64,000 bases of DNA from Triglochin maritima (Eukaryota > Streptophyta > Magnoliopsida > Alismatales > Juncaginaceae), in the NCBI GenBank assembly GCA_963682175.1, contig OY821772.1, positions 53,776,925 through 53,840,924 on the forward strand, written 5' to 3'. The notes under the pieces are model-generated. The model was not told the DNA's origin. It saw nothing but the letters and a program-made list of their open reading frames with translations, and did no database searches. Below, piece by piece: positions 11,598-23,751 of the stretch (the first letter of the stretch is position 1; every line of letters starts with the position of its first letter). A program made the translations under genes and the position numbers.

Positions 11598-12602
11598 TCA
11601 TACATCCGCGAAAAGCTCCGCCGGCGACGACCGGACGGACCGGCGGTACAAATCGTACGGCGCCCAGAGCCCATCAAGAGGGCATGGTTTTCCGGCGTCA
11701 AGCCGAAGCCAGGGCTTCCCCTTCCCACTCCAATGGAGCAGACTCACCGGTCCGGGGTGGAGATCGCGGCACAAACCCTTGACGTTGTCACCTCCCAAGC
11801 CGTGCTGGTTCCACCGGTGCCCGACTCCCCTGACCTCGCCGGCGAAGACGAGCAGGAACGGCGGCAACGACCCCAGCTCGTAGATCCTCGCCCGGCGCTT
11901 CTGCACCCGCATCCAGAACTCCAGCTTCTCGGTGTACTCCCCGGCGCGCCACCGCTCTAGATCCATCACCATCACGCCGGTGTTGAAGTAGCACGGCCGG
12001 CGTGTCCTATTCCCGAACGCCATCATCGGAAGCTCCGGATCGGACCAGAACCGGGAGGTGAAGTACGAGGTGAAGTTCGCGTGGCAGTACTCCGGCGCGG
12101 CGAGGACGGCCCGATCGCCGAGATCGATGGACCAGAGCTTGGAGACGTCGTCGACAACGACGAGGTCGGAGTCGAAGTAGATAACCCTCGGGACGGAGGC
12201 CGGGAGGAGGTCGGCGAGGTAGATGCGAGCGTAGTTTAACGGCTGGTCGAGGGCGGGGCGGACGGAAGCGGAGATCTTGCCGCGGACGAGGGAGGAGTCG
12301 AAGCGGTAGATGCGGAAGGCGAGGAAGGGGAAAGTGGAGGAGAGGACGCGGCGGAGGGGGCGAGGGGAGGAGGCGAGGAAGTGGAAGAAGACATTTTGGG
12401 GACAGGAGGAGTGCTGGAGGACGGAGACGACGCCGGCGATGGAGCCGCGGAGGTAGGTCGAGTCGAGGGTCATGGCGATGTGTACGGTCGAGTGGGGCCC
12501 GCAGGTGGGGCCGTTGCGGAAGGACGGGGCCTCCCGGAAGGTCGGGAGGGCGGTTGAGAGGGTGAGGAGGAGGAGGAGGAGAGGGGTGAGGGAGGTCGGC
12601 AT
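11598..12602 (-). CDS. Galacturonosyltransferase-like (GATL) family 8 glycosyltransferase, intronless
   Basis: One uninterrupted 334-codon frame. An N-terminal hydrophobic segment (residues about 6-20) is a signal peptide or anchor for the secretory pathway/Golgi. GT8 hallmarks follow in order: HIAMTLD (41-47), [12 protein letters not shown] (123-134), the metal- and UDP-sugar-binding DxD in YFDSDL (Asp144-Ser-Asp146), [10 protein letters not shown] (206-215) and HWSGKGKPW (290-298). Lack of introns and a size near 350 aa are typical of the GATL clade of the GAUT family, which acts in cell-wall polysaccharide (pectin or xylan) synthesis. Which GATL this is, and its activity, cannot be told. 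The gene is far more GC-rich than its surroundings. A TATA box lies about 100 bp upstream. No damage seen. Confidence 0.93.
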   Translation of the reverse strand: MPTSLTPLLLLLLTLSTALPTFREAPSFRNGPTCGPHSTVHIAMTLDSTYLRGSIAGVVSVLQHSSCPQNVFFHFLASSPRPLRRVLSSTFPFLAFRIYRFDSSLVRGKISASVRPALDQPLNYARIYLADLLPASVPRVIYFDSDLVVVDDVSKLWSIDLGDRAVLAAPEYCHANFTSYFTSRFWSDPELPMMAFGNRTRRPCYFNTGVMVMDLERWRAGEYTEKLEFWMRVQKRRARIYELGSLPPFLLVFAGEVRGVGHRWNQHGLGGDNVKGLCRDLHPGPVSLLHWSGKGKPWLRLDAGKPCPLDGLWAPYDLYRRSVRSSPAELFADV

Positions 12603-12700
12603 TGTGGCCGGAGACGTGAGGGATGGACCGGAGGAGGTCCAGATATGGAGGGTGGTGGTGGAGTTGGGGTGGATGACAGCTGGAGAAACGCGGTTTGGGG

Positions 12701-12710
12701 TTATTTATAG
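12701..12710 (-). promoter_or_regulatory. TATA box of the GATL gene
   Basis: On the minus strand this reads CTATAAATAA, 99-108 bp upstream of the ATG at 12,602. That implies a 5' leader of about 70 nt. Confidence 0.65.
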
Positions 12711-12991
12711 GACATCTGTGATTATGTGCCTCACAGTCACTGCCTCCTATTGTAAATAACTAGAATTAACTCTATTTTTTACTTTTTACCTTGCATTTTT
12801 TTGAAATTCAGTAGTAGTTATTTAACGTGATAAAATGAATAGGCGTTAATGTTCGTCGGAAAACCATTTAAATTGTCCTGAAAATGACATTTTTGCCATT
12901 AACAAATCAATTAATACATATTTTGTCACGTGTCTTTAAACAAGGTGTTTGACTCAGTTTTACTCACATTCCTAGTACTAACACCACGAAA

Positions 12992-14085
12992 ATGTCTGGC
13001 GAAACACCTGAATACAACGAGGTAACGGGAGTGGAATTTTTTTCCAGACTCGGGCGTCTAGCTAAGCCGCCTCCACCTTGGTGGAGGCGTCTTAGCCGGA
13101 CGCCTCCACTAAGGAGGAGGCGTCTAGCTAACACGCCTCCACCTATGCGGAGGCGTGTTAGCCAGACACCAACACCAAGGTGGAGGTGGCTTATCCAGAC
13201 GTCCGTTTTTTAAAAAAAAATAATTTTCTGTTAAATTAAATTTTTTCAGGTTCGGTTGAAAGATTTCGGTGGTGATGGAGTAGATTACAGTGAGCTTTTT
13301 GACAGTAAAGAAATATTTACAACAATCGAGAAAGCTTGTAAATGGGCGAAACAAGTTGCACTAGGAGTCGGATTTTTTTTTGTTATATCATCATACAAAC
13401 CAAAAGCAAATAACCTGATGGATTGTTACCTGAGATGTGATCGCAGACGTGAAATGAGTTCTCGTGATACGAGTATTGCACTGTGAAAGAATACAAAAAG
13501 AAAAGGTTGCGGTTGTCGGTTTTTGGTAAAAGTGGTGGAGCGACGGGATCGTGATGGATGAGTCATTCTTTCTAGTAGCAGTTATAGGCAACACAACCAC
13601 CCACTTGCAGTTTATTCAGAGGGTCACCGACAGGTCAGCAGACTTAGTCATGAGGCAAAATAAATTGTTCGTGATATGACAGAATTGTGGCAATGTGGGA
13701 GAGGCTCGTTAACGAATTGATTGGGGGCAGGGGAGCTTGTGGCGATGATCATTATATTGAGGTTTAGGCCGACTTGTTTCCTATTTCTAACTTTTACAAG
13801 TGTACGGTCATGTATTTCGCAATGGGAACTGATGGTTCGTTGTTCTCGGGTCTTACTATGCTACCTTGGGAGAGTCCGTCTGCCATGACGAGGTCTGTCA
13901 GAGAGTTTGTCATTGCTCATTTGGGGAGTTATATACATTTTATTCGTTTGGAATTAGATGATAATTTCTCAGTACCTCCTATAGCGACCTTATGGTATCA
14001 AATACGCGATGAGAGTGTTGTTGGATGGGAGGATCAGTACGAAAGTAGGATGGAGTATTGGAACTGGTTACGTAGTACATTTTGA
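12992..14085 (+). pseudogene. MULE transposase remnant with OTU-like C-terminus
   Basis: The start MSGETPEYNEVTGVEFFSRL runs into a 33-bp palindromic array that stays open to about 13,213. From 13,256 the frame reads GGDGVDYSELFDSKEIF, KACKWAKQVALGVGF and YLRCDR, resembling the N-terminal FAR1-like zinc region of plant MULE transposases. After broken sequence, 13,774-14,085 encodes HFIRLELDDNFSVPPIATLW, GWEDQYESRM and a closing stop, like the C-terminal OTU-type segment found in some MULE proteins. The catalytic DDE core is missing, so most of the middle has been deleted. The OTU link rests on the C-terminal pattern alone. Confidence 0.5.
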
Positions 14086-15711
14086 TTATAATTTGTAATG
14101 CTTTTGTAATGTATAATATATCGTGTATTTGTACTTATACCGTGTTGTTCTTTTACCGTATTTTAAATTTAAATATTATTTGATATCTAAAGAAATAAGT
14201 TGAAGATATTTTCGTGACAAATAAATTTTAAAAATACGATAGTCAAAGAAATACGTAGAAGATATGTTCGTAAGAAATAAATAATAAGAGTACACAAATA
14301 AGCATAAGCAAATACCAACAAATGTAGTAACAGTGCAACATATAACAAAACGATAGTAAAAGCGTACACCGTATCGCCATACTCATCAACTGTATGTAAA
14401 ATAAAAATTAGCGTACATTAACAATAATAACAAAATATACATTACAATTAAAAATAAAATTAGATAAACTTACCGCATCAGCACATGTCCTATCCAATGG
14501 TCTCTCCGGTCTCGGAATGATACCGCGTACGATAAGTGGATGTGAGCACCTACCGAACCACTGCAAATAATTTGCAGCACAAGTGGAGCGGTCGCGGCTA
14601 CGACTCAGATTGTCCAGGTGTAGTCGTCCTACTCTCAGAAATGTCATCGAAACCAATTCCGCGAACGAAACGCTATGTCTGACGTCGTACGTCGTCGCAG
14701 TCGCAGACCGTACTGCATGCTCAGGCGTCGGGATGTCAACCGGGATCACCTGAACGTAACCTAACTGGCGTAACACGCGATCAGGTAAATAAGGTTCTGT
14801 GATATCCCTATAACGAATAACGCCCATAAATGTAGTCCTCGACATAGCTACAACAGGCTCGAGACCATACGGCAACCACTCCACCTAAACGTTTATACGT
14901 TAATAATAATGAAGTTAAAATTTAAATAAACGTGAATGATATATACATTATATACCTGCGATGCAGTCATCTAATCTAGCCGTCTACGAATAGAAAGAAG
15001 TCGACCCTCACTCTTATCCTCGGCCCGGACAGCCCACATACGCGAACGAGGATGACCACGCTAAATAATCTTCCGCTCCCAATGTGGGCGGAAAGCAGGA
15101 AAATACTCATAGATCCAAGCCTGCAGCAGTGTAAGACAATCAGTAATCCCAGAACAATCAGCACGACTAGATATACCCAGCTGGCGATACAGATATGCCA
15201 ACGTCGTTGACCCCCATGAGTACTGACCAATGGTACATGGGTCCCTCACCTCCAGTAGGTCGCGTTGTCTGACTCTGGAACCGCTCTTGTCGACAAACAA
15301 GACGCAGCCTAGCAGTAAGAAGAGGTAAGTAGTCATCTGCGTATCCTCAGTCCGTGGTGGTCGCCCCCGTCTGCAACACTCGTCCACAACATCGATACTA
15401 ACACCACCGCCACTCCAAAATGAGCTATCCCGCCCAAGACCCTCCAAGCTGACACCCAACAACTCAGATACAAATAACTTCAGCTCAGATGTCGGTGCCT
15501 GCGCACTGACCATAGGACCCTCAACAGGAATGTGCAGAATCTGAAAGACGTCATGCAACATGATTGTCATCTCTCCGAACGGCAAGTGGAAAGTTTTGGT
15601 GTCAGGCTGCCACCGCTCCACGAAATCCAAAATCAACAGCATGTCGATGCAGGAAAATATGTTGTACGACAAATGACCCAATCCACTGTCAACCACAGTC
15701 GTCGTCTGATG

Positions 15712-16860
15712 AAAATTAAATTTATACCGCAAGTGCACGGCGTCAATGAAGACGTGACAAGTACGGGTCGAACACAAGGAGGGAGAGATATTGTTATTTT
15801 TGTGATTTTTCGATTAAGGAAAGAAAGAAAGAGAAATAAGGTTGGTTTGAGATTTTTGGATTTTTAATTTCTAAAGCAAGAACAACAAGAAACAAATTAA
15901 GAATAAATCAAATGTGGATGAGACTCCAGCGGGTGGAGGTTTAGATATCGAGTTTTGTTTAGAGAAATCTGAAACTTATAATAAATCACATTAGTTATAA
16001 AGCATTACATGATAAATGGTTCAACATAAACTCAAGTAATCAAAATATACTAATACGAAATTAAAATAATAACATCGTTCTTCTTCTCATCACCCTAAAT
16101 CCGTCACCCCCACCCTTTGGAGAAAGTTAGAAACTCATGGATGGAAGGAAGGAGAAGGGGTCCTAGACAAACTACAAAAGAAAACTAAAAACACAAAATA
16201 AAAGAATAGAATTTTATTGCTAAAAAGAAGAGGAGGAGAGGAGTCCCTTTCAATACATGATTCGGCCTTATTTATAGCCTCAACCGGGGATCCTAATACA
16301 TAAAAGGAACGTACACGCGTCAATACAGCATTGGTAAAAATTTGAGCGCACGGATCGACTTTTGTGCGGCGGAATCGCCGCATCTTGTACATGAGGTGCG
16401 GTGGAATCACCACCTTTTTGGCTCGGAATCGATCCGGATTTTTCCTGTGTGTTTATGATATGTTTTAGATGTCATTTGCGCGTCCGAATTATTTATTGCA
16501 TATCTTTGGAGATCCGAGTTAATTTCTTCATATATTTGGAGATCCAAATTGATTTTTCTTTAGAACTTCTCCAAAATAATCTTTTGGTACTCGTAATTTA
16601 CAGTCGGGTCCTCGGCTTTTGCAATTAAGTCCATGACTACTTTTGTGCTTAAGTCATTGGCCTTTTTGTAATTAGGTCTTTGCATGCTTTTATGCTTGGA
16701 TGAACTTCTATTTGAATTCCGATAATCTTGACTTGGTCTTTATGATAGAAATGAGTCTTTTGCACGTGTTTATGCTCGGGATATGGGTAATTTGCATTCA
16801 GGTCCATGCATTCTGTAAATAAGAATAAACACATACCTTAGTAGCATTTATTGATATAAA
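15712..16860. repeat. Repeat inserted in the PMD gene; start shared with 23,752-24,010
   Basis: The first ~280 bp, from ATTTATACCGCAAGTGCACGG through AGCGGGTGGAGGTTTAGAT, are nearly identical to 23,755-24,000. The rest (about 15,990-16,860) is AT-rich without a recognised product. It separates two parts of the PMD reading frame, so it is probably an insertion. A possible flanking duplication AAAATTAA lies at about 15,711 and 16,857. I do not recognise the family. Confidence 0.5.
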
Positions 16861-17859
16861 ATTAATCTAAATGAAAGACATATGATGCAATGTATGCAAT
16901 GCATCACCGTCATATCATCAGTCATCACTGAACGTCATGCCTGCAATGCCGTACATACTTTGTGCCGATTATGACACTTAAAAACATTCCGATACTCGTC
17001 ATCCCAGATGCGTCTGGCGATGTGGCCTCCGAAACTCGGAATGACGCTGACATCTACAGGACCACCGAGCATAATATACGTGACGATCCAAGAGTCGTCC
17101 TCACTCCTCTTCTTCTTCTGAGCTCGGGCGTCTCCAGTGCATGAACTCGAATCACCAGTCACAAACCGGCCACCTCGATCCTTCCTAATGACTCACTCAG
17201 CCGAAGGACCACAATGTCGCCCCCGTCCTTGACCGAACTGATGTATCGCCTCCTCCTGTGGCCCCAAGTCATACCGGCCCCCATCGTCACTCTCGTCGTG
17301 ACTCCTCAACTCATCTGAATCATCATCGTCGTCGAAAGAATCCTCATCTGTTTGACGACGACGTAACAAATCTCTCTCTCTCTCCTAACTGAAGCAGAAA
17401 TACCACGTGTACGTGGATGACGAGGACCTGACTCGTCTGCTACACTACGTACCGCGCGTAAGGGAATTGATTTCTCTTTTCCTCCATGGTAACCCGATGA
17501 CTATTAATTCAAATTTAAAAATAAAATTTTATTAATGGATTTACTAAAATAATTAAACTAATTATTAACTTAATAATCAATTTATTTAGCAATTATCATA
17601 ATGAATAATCCTTTACTAAAATCGTACACAACTAATTACTAACATAATAATCAATTTATTTAGTGATTATCACAACTTTTAATCAATAATTCATTACTAA
17701 AACTAATTATTAACTTAATAATCGATTTATTTATTAATTATCACAATTTATAATCAATAAAGGATTTACTAAACTAATTTAACTCATTATTAACATAATA
17801 TTCAATTTATTTTAAATTTATCACAATTTATAATCAATTTAAATAAATTTTAAAAAAAA

Positions 17860-18012
17860 ATTTGGGGCGTCTACGGGAGACGTCTGCCGTACGTGGGAGG
17901 CGTCTACCGGAGACGCCTGCCCTACGTGGGAGGCGTCTACTGGAGATGTCTAAGCCAATGTTCGGGTGTCCGCGGGAACCGCCTCCCCCTTGCCGCGGAC
18001 GCCCGACCGAAT
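17860..18012. repeat. GGCGTCTAC/GGAGACGCC array at right end of PMD MULE
   Basis: Three to four ~33-bp units with palindromic ends (GGCGTCTACCGGAGACGCC plus TGCCGTACGTGGGA-like spacer). The plus strand reads as GRRLPETPALR-like 11-residue repeats. It is the counterpart of the array at the other end of the element and differs in sequence from it. Confidence 0.65.
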
Positions 18013-18256
18013 TTTTTTTAAAACAAAAATTAATTAAAATAAACATGGCAATTTACCAGATGTGAGTAGTCTGGGGTGTCCGCTGGTTCTTTTTCTGACC
18101 TCCGAGACATTATATCTGGTGAATAGAAGAGTAATATGAAGAGAAAGTTGTGTTAACAGAGTGAAATGAAGAGTTATATAAGTAGAAATGGTAGAAAGGC
18201 AAAATGATAATTTGTACGGACGATTTAAGTAGTTTTACGACGACGAATAACAGTTC

Positions 18257-19052
18257 AGAAAAGAATCGACTATCATCCACGCAGACGACACCCGATCCTG
18301 AACAAAACCTTAAATGATTCAGTTATAAAACTTAATTACCCGTTGCATCTCTTAGTTCTCCTAAAGTAAGAGTCTAAACCAGAAAAATAAAATATTATGA
18401 GTGATAAGGTTCCTAAACACTAAGTGAATGAGTCTCATGTTGTTCCCTCGTCAAAGGCTTATTGTACCTCAACTGCTCCATGGAATTCAAACCTATGTTC
18501 CAGTGTACGAGTTGTATATGAGAATTAAAATTACAATAACGATTAAGGGTATGTTCTTGAACCTAAGACGAGGGATAATGTTACCAAATATGAGGGTATA
18601 AATGCAAATAACTAAATTTAGAAGGGACCTGTCTATACGGTCATGCGAAAGTGTGTAAATTGAAGAAGAAGAAGAAGAATCTTTAGTTGCAAACTTAGCA
18701 CGTTTAAATAAGTTTGTAATAATGGCTGGTGTAAAGCAACTCACAGCCTCAACAGCTTTGGCCTTTGGGGAGTGGTTGAGTTTAATGCGATGGAGCGAAA
18801 ATAGGGTGGTTTTGATGGCAGACTGCAATCAAAATGAGGGCAACATAAGCCTCATCACCGCCCTCCTGTCTGTCACGGATTGTGGAACCGATTTCGTATT
18901 TCGTTGTGGCATACATTGGATTATGTGGTTAATTGTGGTTGATGATGTAGTTTTTTTTGCTACGTAACATTTATGATTTATGTTGTAACGTGCATTGGCT
19001 ATATATGTATATATATATATGTATGTATATATATATGTATATATATATATGG
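18257..19052. other. Intergenic; TA-rich microsatellite at its end
   Basis: No gene recognised. 18,998-19,052 is an interrupted TATATG/TATATA microsatellite. A GAA run at 18,664-18,682 is short. Confidence 0.4.
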
Positions 19053-20408
19053 TCAAGCTCTAATAAGCTCAGAGCTCATCAAATTTAATTTAAGTCCCCT
19101 ACAATCTCACAATTACATCTTATTTACAGTTAATCTCACCATTCATTAGCATAACTGTAACGTCCCGAAACAGCGGAAGATTTAAAAATTTCAAAATAAC
19201 CAACATAACAGACAACTCAAGCGGGAACGTCACTAGTATATAAATATATAAATCCGGGTGCACCCAAAATACAAGGAGTTTCCAAAAGAAGTACAACTAC
19301 AATACTGATACAATGAAATAGAATACATGTAGTCGTACGGTCTAGCAACTGCCGAAGAGGATCCGACTCCAAAGCGCTCCGTCCTCGGTCACCACCCACC
19401 CGGACCTACTGCGGTCCTGAAAAAGATGCAACAACAATGCCTGAGTTTCCAGAAGGAAACCCCGTATGCCAACTCACCTACATGCATGCATCACATAATG
19501 AACCTATCATACTAGTAGCATGTCATGGCATCAACAGAAATGGAAAACAGTTCCCCCGAAGGGTAAAACAGGACATCAGTCCGACAATCAATCATCGGGT
19601 CTCCCGAAGAGACCTACTGCAGGCACATGCAGTCTAGCAGCCCGCGACATCGCACCCCTCACACGCGGCTACACTACTCAAGGGTTCGGCAGGGAGCCTC
19701 TGTCACGTCTACGCGCCGATAGAAACAGATCTGTAAATCTCAGTGGTCGGGGCCACAGGGACCAACGGGGCCGTCGCCCGGAAGGTATAACAACATCATC
19801 TCGGTAGGTGCCCAGCCGAGGAAAACAACATAGCCGGCACAGCCTCAGCCCAACAATCATCATCGCCGGCACAACCTCGGCGGCATCACCGGCACAGCAC
19901 CGGTGGTCCATCACAACGTCCGGTACAGCATCGGACGGTCCAGACCGAAGTCTGCCAGGTCATCAGGTTCCTCGAGCCGCAAACACCAATCGCGCCGCTA
20001 TAAAAGCAGGGCAGCGACCTCCGTAGCCCGTGGGCCGGTAGTCACATCACCCAACGCCAGTTGCGTGCCCGCACAACATCAACACTGGGATCCGCGATCC
20101 CTCAGGCCTGCTATACTACAAGGAAAAGGATTAGTGGACGCTAGCGTTCGGGACGCGCGCTTATGTGGTCAGCCCAGTCAGCAGACGCGTTTGAGTTGGC
20201 AGTCTCCACAGAAAAAGTTTATTTTTTATTTTATTCCTCGTTTCGTACAAATGTCTACATCCCTCCATCCCTCATTAATGCGTCTCAAATCACTCTTTTT
20301 CCATGAACATTTTGGCTCTCCTACACAGCACAGGAGACTTGTTATAAAACTCAACATGCGTCTTCCTTTTTCTTCCTTTCTCTTCTGTGGTCCTACCTCT
20401 GTGCTTTG

Positions 20409-20642
20409 ATGGAAATCGTTCATGTGTCTTTCCAAGTGGAGCATCTGACAAACGTTCCTAAGGAGGGGATGTTTTTCCCCTCTTTCGAAGAAGCCCAAAC
20501 ATTTTACGTTGCTTATGCCGATTCTTGTGGTTTTTGTGTTAAGAAAAGGCATCACACCCGTTTGTTTGCTACCTCTGGGTCAGGTGTTAATGTGCTGGAA
20601 CGAGATGCAATGATGTCAAAGCTTCCGAGGATTTTGGCGTGA
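20409..20642 (+). pseudogene. FAR1-type transposase, N-terminal remnant
   Basis: The frame reads MEIVHVSFQVEHLTN, then FFPSFEEAQTFYVAYADSCG and FCVKKRHHTR. It aligns with residues about 1-50 of the intact transposase encoded from 33,021, including the FPSFEEA-FYV-YADSC pattern that opens the FAR1 DNA-binding domain. It diverges after about 50 residues and stops at 20,642. The rest of the gene is replaced by the tandem array. Confidence 0.75.
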
Positions 20643-20673
20643 TGTTCTACTGTTAAAAGTTCAATCAGAAAGT

Positions 20674-21178
20674 TCTATGCTTTTGCGTATAATTCCACAT
20701 ATACAACAAACAAGACCAAAGTCATCCTTAAGAATGTAGGAATGATAACATTCTTCTTCATTTTCTTCATGTACAGCAGTTGTATGTCTGTTCGGAATAA
20801 GAAGTCAGTCTGTTCGGAATATGTTGTGTGTCTGTTCGGAATAAGAAGTCTGTCTGTTCGGATTAAGTGGTGTGTATGTTCGGAATACTTTCTGTTCCAT
20901 TTCTGCACAAATTTTCAACATAATCTGGACAAACATTTTACATAAACTGGACAAACTTTTTACATAAACAAGACAAGTTTTCTACATAAACAAGACAAGT
21001 TTTCTACATAAATAATACAAACTTTCTGTTCCGTTTCTGGACACACTTTCTATGCTTTTGCGTGTAATTCCACATATACAACAAACAAGACCAAAGTCAT
21101 CCTTAAAAATGTAGGAATGATCACATTCTTCTTCATTTTCTTCATGTATAACAGTTGTATGTCAGTTCGGAATAAGAA
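20674..21178. repeat. Direct duplication of a ~125 bp segment inside the small MULE
   Basis: 20,674-20,800 and 21,049-21,178 share a long, almost identical segment (TTCTATGCTTTTGCGT, AACAAACAAGACCAAAGTC, CATTCTTCTTCATTTTCTTC) leading into the first TGTTCGGAATAAG units. A partial doubling of the array start is the simplest reading. Confidence 0.7.
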
Positions 21179-21775
21179 GTCTATCTGTTCGGAATATGTT
21201 GTGTGTCTGTTCGGATTAAGTTGTGCGTCTGTTCGGAATAAGAAGTCTGTCTGTTCGGAATATGTTGTGTGTCTGTTCGGAATAAGAAGTCTGTCTGTTC
21301 GGAATAAGAAGTCTTTCTGTTCGGAATAAGAAGTCTGTCTGTTTGGATTAAGTTGTGCGTCTGTTCGGAATAAGAAGTCTGTCTGTTCGGAATATGTTGT
21401 GTGCCTGTTCGGATTAAGTTGTGCGTCTGTTCGGAATAAGAAGTCTGTCTGTTCGGAATAAGAAGTCTTTCTGTTCGGAATAAGAAGTATGTCTGTTCGG
21501 AATAAGTAGTCTGTCTGTTCGGAATATGTTGTGTGTCTGTTCGGATTAAGTTATGTGTCTGTTCGGATTAAGTTGTGTGTCTGTTCGGATTAAGTTGTGT
21601 GTCTGTTCGGAATATGTTGTGTGTCTGTTTGGAATATGTTGTGTGTCTGTTCGGATTAAGTTGTGTGTCTGTTCAGAATAAGAAGTCTGTCTGTTCGGAT
21701 TAAGTTGCGCGTCTGTTTGGAATAAGAAGACTGTCTGTTCGGAATATGTTGTGTGTCTGTTTGGATTAAGTTGAT
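20780..21775 (+). repeat. 22-bp-period tandem array, core TGTTCGGAATAAG
   Basis: Units such as GTCTGTTCGGATTAAGTTGTGT and GTCTGTTCGGAATAAGAAGTCT repeat at about 22 bp. Variants alternate AATAAG, ATTAAG and AATATG after the CGGA core. Gaps and a duplicated lead-in interrupt it around 20,890-21,150. Confidence 0.9.
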
Positions 21776-22231
21776 CCAACCTAAAAGTTAAAAACAATAT
21801 TTTATTATGATAAGTCTGGACTCTGCACGAATAAAGGGTCTGCACGCTGTCCTAGGGTCTGCACTATCTGTGTATTGGGAAAAGAATCATTCAACCTAAA
21901 GAACCGGCGTTTTTAAGAAGACCAAAGCACGTGAAGAGAAATTTTGCTGACTGGACGCTGACTCAACACGTCCACGTAAGGCGCGTCCGTGACGCCCGCG
22001 TCCGTGTATAAGGACTCTACTACAAAGTGCCCAACAATCATCTCAAGTCACGGTCCATACTCGGAGGTGACGCGTCCCGAACACCCACACTCTTCCCAAC
22101 GGCGGTCCCTGGGCAGGCACGCATCACGCGCCCACCGTCACCTCCCGGCTCACGCACAAGGCGAGGACACGGGTTTCCGTGGCAAAGTTGGCGTTCAAAA
22201 AGGGAACCTGGAATTCTGTTCTGGGCCCGAA

Positions 22232-22710
22232 CGGTCGACCGTAAGAGGAGATTCGGTCGACCGTTTCCAGAAAGGAATCGGTCGACCGTCCCTAACACGG
22301 TCTACCGCTGCGCACAGAACACAATCCCCCAAACGGTCTACCGAAGGTCTAAAACCGGTCGACCGAACGAGGTCAAAATCCGGAGTCTGGTCAACACTAC
22401 AAATCATTCTATCGGTCGACCGACTCAGGGGTCTCGGTCGACCGAAAACTAACAGTACACCATTTTCACTCTTTTAATCCATCGGTCGACCGACTCAGGG
22501 GTCTCGGTCGACCGACAACAGTTAGGGTCAACCTATATTTCTACGTCATATAACGGTCGACCGAACTCAAGCCTACGTCCGAACATCATGCAATATAAAC
22601 CAATAAACTTAAGTTCCGGTCGACCGAACACAAGGCCTCGGTCGACCGAAACGCAACAGGCAGTAAATATACACATGCATTCGGTCGACCGCCCAAGGGC
22701 CGGTCGACCG
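22232..22710. repeat. Cluster of CGGTCGACCG palindromes in an LTR
   Basis: I count about 13 perfect CGGTCGACCG palindromes plus CGGTCTACCG variants in 480 bp. Several come in pairs about 22 bp apart. They lie in the distal part of the solo LTR at 19,156-23,209. Confidence 0.85.
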
Positions 22711-23320
22711 TCCGGTCGTCTTCAACCTCGCGCCAGCCGAGGTTTCTTCGCCCAAACGCGACGTCGGAGAGGCCTCCGACCTCCTCCGACCGACCAACAC
22801 GACCCTCTCATGAGTGTCAACAACAAAACCACACTAGAGAGCGGCATACCTCGAAGAAGACAACGCAACCGCCGGAGCTCCGCTCGCGCTCGTTGCCTCC
22901 GGTGACCTCCTCGCGCACGTCCTCCGCACGCCTCACGCCGCTGGAAGCTCCCGATCACCCTCTGGTCGCAAGAAGGAGAAGAACGAATGAGGGTAGAAGT
23001 GAAATGAGAAATGAGAGAGGAAGAGAGAGAAAACGCAATATAAACCAACTCCTTGCTACAGTGCCCTACGCACAACCCATCACCCTCTCCTCACGCGCAC
23101 AGTGCTCGCCTCCTTCCCCTTCCCCATGCACACCACGCCTCCCCATGCAAAGCCAACTCTAATCCTCCTTAATCCAAGCTTAACCCTAACGAGGGTTTGG
23201 GTTCTAACAATAACTGTTTTTTTCTTAATCTACCTTACAATTTGAAACGAGTGGTGGATATTGTGGGAGATTAATTTAGAAAAATTAAACCCTGAGCTCA
23301 CTAGAGAATTCCTGTAGAGA

Positions 23321-23324
<4 letters not shown>

Positions 23325-23386
<62 letters not shown>
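23325..23386. repeat. (TA)n microsatellite
   Basis: About 31 uninterrupted TA units at the centre of the inverted-repeat element. Confidence 0.95.
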
Positions 23387-23390
<4 letters not shown>

Positions 23391-23751
23391 GTGTGTATTT
23401 TAAGATATCTCAACTTAATAATACATGCAACTAACTTTCAAAAAACATAATACATATAACTACGCAACTTCCTTTTGTTTTAGGTTTCTTGAGGATGTGG
23501 ATGTAAGGGAGATCTAAAGCTGTCAATTTTACATGAAATAAAATTACTCGAACATGACAGAAAGTAAGTGTATATATATACAGGAATTCTCTAGTGAGCC
23601 TATGACTCAACTTTTCTAAATTTAACCCCCACAATATTCACCACTCATTTCAAATTGTAAGTTAGATTAAGAAAAAAACGGTTATGCTAATGAACGGTGA
23701 GATTAACTGTAAATAAGATCCAATTGTGAGATTGTAGGGGGCTGATGAGAT

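Larger units (their letters stand above)
14408..18110 (-). pseudogene. Plant mobile domain (PMD, MAIN-like) transposon gene, broken
   Basis: On the minus strand the pieces follow in order. Exon 1 at 18,110-18,057 (MSRRSEKEPADTPDYSHL) ends at a GTAAAT donor. An acidic Asp/Glu/Ser block lies around 17,480-17,170. GGPVDVSVIPSFGGHIARRI is at 17,162-16,935. SGLGHLSYN, FVERWQPDTKTFHLPFGEMT and LHDVFQILHIPVEGP lie in 15,777-15,061. VEWLPYGLEPV, RTTFMGVIRYRDITEPYLP and QLGYVQVIP lie in 14,884-14,408. These are signatures of the plant mobile domain, which occurs in host MAIN/MAIL proteins and in transposons. In-frame stops near 15,060 and 16,935, frame changes, and a repeat insertion between 15,716 and about 16,860 make it non-functional. 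Confidence 0.75.
12850..18256. mobile_element. Long MULE of the OTU/PMD family (decayed)
   Basis: About 5.4 kb bounded by inverted ends related to those of the short copies: left GTTCGTCGGAAAACC, right ACGACGACGAATAACAG. The left end carries a MSGETP-type first exon on the plus strand. The right end carries MSRRSEKEPADTPDYSHL on the minus strand. Inside are plus-strand MULE/OTU-type fragments, a minus-strand PMD gene, and palindromic arrays at 13,050-13,200 and 17,866-18,010. A further repeat has inserted into the PMD gene. No target duplication was identified, so ends are good to about 10 bp. Confidence 0.65.
20122..22017. mobile_element. Non-autonomous MULE (FAR1/ULP family), 1896 bp
   Basis: The ends match those of the 8.65 kb element at 32,416: left GGAAAAGGATTAGTGGACGC, right GTGACGCCCGCGTCCGTGTATAAGGACTC in part. 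The duplication TACTACAA flanks it (20,114-20,121 and 22,018-22,025; a ninth base differs). It keeps the 5' end of a FAR1-type gene, a 22-bp-period array and the right subterminal region, and has lost the transposase core and the ULP gene. Confidence 0.85.
19156..23209. mobile_element. Solo-LTR-like element, about 2.15 kb, holding a nested MULE
   Basis: It begins TGTAACGTCCCG and ends GGGTTCTAACA. A 5-bp target duplication ATAAC flanks it (19,151-19,155 and 23,210-23,214). Removing the nested MULE (20,122-22,017) leaves about 2.15 kb with TG...CA ends, no internal gag-pol and no second LTR, which suggests a solo LTR. A TATAAAAG box on the plus strand near 19,998 could be its promoter. Its distal part carries a cluster of CGGTCGACCG palindromes. 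Confidence 0.65.

Noticed and set aside
11506..12759. Plus-strand and alternate frames over the GATL gene
   Set aside because: Shadow frames caused by high GC; the minus-strand frame carries all GT8 motifs.
13391..13600. Minus-strand 69-codon frame
   Set aside because: Antisense to the MULE transposase fragment; no motif.
18493..19056. Small frames near the TATA-rich microsatellite
   Set aside because: Low complexity (poly-Tyr/Ile/Thr) and no recognisable motif.
22027..23162. Overlapping frames of 70-160 codons on both strands
   Set aside because: GC-rich, palindrome-filled LTR sequence with no domain; the frames are mutually overlapping and not protein-like.
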